Shown here piece after piece: positions 6,306-6,819 of a stretch of 6,819 nucleotides of DNA. The position numbers were made by a program, and so were the translations under genes. Source of the stretch: Bacteroidia bacterium (lineage in GTDB: Bacteria > Bacteroidota > Bacteroidia > Bacteroidales > Azobacteroidaceae); the NCBI GenBank assembly GCA_025999115.1, contig BNWW01000091.1, forward strand, positions 1 through 6,819, in the 5' to 3' direction. The notes under the pieces were generated by a model. That model made no database searches, was not told where the DNA came from, and worked only from the letters and a program-made list of their open reading frames with translations. Position 1 is the stretch's first letter. Every line of letters starts with the position of its first letter.

Positions 6306-6376
6306 CATTTTCTATTGATATGTATGCCCTAACGGGCAAGTTGTTTGTCGTAGGACATACATATCAATAGAAAATG
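6306..6376. repeat. Perfect 21-bp inverted repeat (arms 6306-6326 and 6356-6376)
   Basis: The left arm begins CATTTTCTATTGATATG and the right arm ends CATATCAATAGAAAATG; all 21 bases pair. After one mismatch a further four pairs (6328-6331 with 6351-6354) continue the stem. The loop holds the mini-hairpin TGCCC-TAAC-GGGCA. The start of the GIY-YIG remnant lies inside the left arm. No U-tract follows, so it is better read as a repeat element than a terminator. Confidence 0.9.
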
Positions 6377-6493
6377 GATGCTCTCCATCTCAATAATTTC
6401 CCGTAGGGAACGGCGTAGCCCTCGCGTTAGCAATTCACATTAGGTATAATATCCGATAATTATAATAAATTCACAAAAAAATTGAAAAATAAA
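6377..6493. other. Repeat-derived intergenic DNA upstream of the surface protein gene
   Basis: The stretch contains the mini-hairpin TTCCC-GTA-GGGAA (6398-6410) and then AT-rich DNA leading to the ATG at 6494. No TAnnTTTG element is found at a useful position. A TATAAT occurs at 6445-6450 without a partner box, so no promoter is called. Confidence 0.4.
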
Positions 6494-6541
6494 ATGACTA
6501 AAAAACAACATTCGCGGGAAACAACCCGCACACCACGCACC
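6494..6541 (+). other. Original 5' end of the surface protein gene, now out of frame
   Basis: ATG 6494 follows an A-rich leader typical of Bacteroidetes starts and encodes MTKKQHSRETTRTPR, a basic region suited to the start of a signal peptide. Because of the palindrome at 6542-6569 this frame reads on only to TAA 6596-6598, giving a 34-residue peptide. If 29 bases (palindrome plus one C) are removed, the frame runs straight into the signal peptide core and the mature protein. Confidence 0.6.
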
Positions 6542-6569
6542 GTAGAGACGCGATGCATCGCGTCTCTAC
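6542..6569. repeat. Perfect 28-bp palindrome of the GTAGAGACGCGATGCATC type
   Basis: The half GTAGAGACGCGATG is followed at once by its exact reverse complement, so the 28 bases form a perfect palindrome with ATGCAT at the centre. I recognise GTAGAGACGCG-type palindromes as dispersed genomic repeats in several bacterial groups. A C stands on each side, compatible with a one-base duplication at insertion. It lies inside the signal-peptide coding region of the surface protein gene. Confidence 0.95.
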
Positions 6570-6819
6570 CACGCCATTCGCGTACATTATACTATTAATG
6601 TGCACCACCTTTGCGCCGATTACGGCATTTGCAGCCACTACCGGATGGAACGGAACCACAAACCTAACCGCTGCCGGCGGCGGCACGCTCACCGTACCCG
6701 ACGGCGCGGCGGTTACCATCACCGGCAACGCTTCCGGCGTGTCGGGTTTCCTTAAATTCGCAATCGGAACAGGCGACAGTTTTGCGGACGCAATGGGCAC
6801 AACACCGGCAGGCACCGAC
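6553..6819 (+). CDS. Secreted surface protein, 5' end (89 codons in window); restarted inside the palindrome
   Basis: Extracellular or cell-surface protein of unknown function, open at the right edge. From the ATG at the palindrome centre the product begins MHRVSTTPFAYIILLMCTTF, then APITAFA and ATTGWNG: a hydrophobic core with a likely signal peptidase site after AFA. The mature part is rich in Gly, Thr, Ala and Val, with TLTVPDGAAVTITGNASG and a Phe-Leu-Lys-Phe strand. This is the low-complexity, beta-strand-prone composition of large adhesin or beta-helix surface proteins. Its DNA is much richer in G+C than the neighbouring intergenic DNA. The ancestral start is probably ATG 6494, separated from this frame by a 29-base insertion. 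Other possible starts are ATG 6553 (used here) or ATG 6598, which leaves almost no signal peptide. No family could be assigned. Confidence 0.55.
   Translation, partial: MHRVSTTPFAYIILLMCTTFAPITAFAATTGWNGTTNLTAAGGGTLTVPDGAAVTITGNASGVSGFLKFAIGTGDSFADAMGTTPAGTD

Larger units (their letters stand above)
6081..6308 (-). pseudogene. C-terminal half of a small GIY-YIG endonuclease (UPF0213-like)
   Basis: Residues 24-75 (CVYYEYFPSIEQAIDRETQL, KKWSRVKKDLLITRMNPQWN, DLWEKI) match what I know of the C-terminal half of the short single-domain GIY-YIG nucleases, including the conserved RE-QLK-W block and the NP-W-DL ending. The N-terminal half with the GIY and YIG strands and the catalytic Tyr and Arg is missing, and is replaced by MTSHPSIIARRAFIN, encoded by intergenic repeat DNA. 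A six-residue unit LEHCVY occurs twice because of an 18-bp tandem duplication. An in-frame TAG lies two codons before the ATG at 6308, so the frame cannot extend. Nuclease activity is not expected. Its stop codon touches the right inverted repeat. Confidence 0.75.

Noticed and set aside
6445..6450. TATAAT as the promoter of the surface protein gene
   Set aside because: It lacks a partner -35 box, and the other genes here use the TAnnTTTG type.
6498..6815. Minus-strand open frame of about 105 codons opposite the surface protein gene
   Set aside because: It is a low-complexity Ala/Val/Pro shadow of a GC-rich gene and has no promoter or recognisable motif.
1..6819. CRISPR array, tRNA or rRNA genes
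   Set aside because: No regularly spaced repeats and no recognisable tRNA or rRNA sequence were found on either strand.

Overview
The window looks chromosomal and comes from a Bacteroidetes genome, probably Bacteroidales. Four genes have the TAnnTTTG -7 promoter element typical of this phylum (TACCTTTG twice, TATCTTTG, TACTTTTG). Shine-Dalgarno sequences are weak or absent, and starts sit in A-rich leaders. The outer-membrane barrel gene and the Bacteroidetes-type dispersed repeats fit the same source.

Left part (1-2976, minus strand): two conserved genes read leftward. A 553-residue outer-membrane beta-barrel protein is followed 45 bp later by the first 412 codons of DNA topoisomerase I (topA), which runs off the left edge. 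topA has its own -7 element placed just after the barrel gene's stop codon.

Middle part (3100-6082): an accessory block of about 3 kb. It is bounded by two inverted copies of a 29-32 nt repeat with the core TATAGCACCGCAAAAA. Inside, from left to right, are: a truncated minus-strand STAND-type ATPase gene whose stop lies against the left repeat; a GC-richer segment of unknown origin; a perfect 15-bp inverted repeat; an intact plus-strand ATPase-wHTH-nuclease gene (DUF234 type) with a textbook promoter; a downstream copy of the inverted-repeat motif; and a RelB/DinJ-type antitoxin gene with a textbook promoter followed by a RelE-type toxin gene that has lost its start. No transposase or recombinase gene is visible.

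Right part (6081-6819): a repeat-rich stretch. It has the C-terminal half of a small GIY-YIG endonuclease gene carrying an 18-bp tandem duplication, a 21-bp perfect inverted repeat, several CCC-loop-GGG mini-hairpins, and the 5' end of a secreted surface protein gene. A perfect 28-bp palindrome lies inside that gene's signal-peptide region and shifts the reading frame, but also supplies a new ATG.

The window combines housekeeping genes with a decaying accessory island. The most notable items are the intact ATPase-nuclease gene bracketed by its own short repeats, and the palindrome insertion that rewrites a signal peptide. I could run no database search. Family names rest on motifs I could read in the translations.
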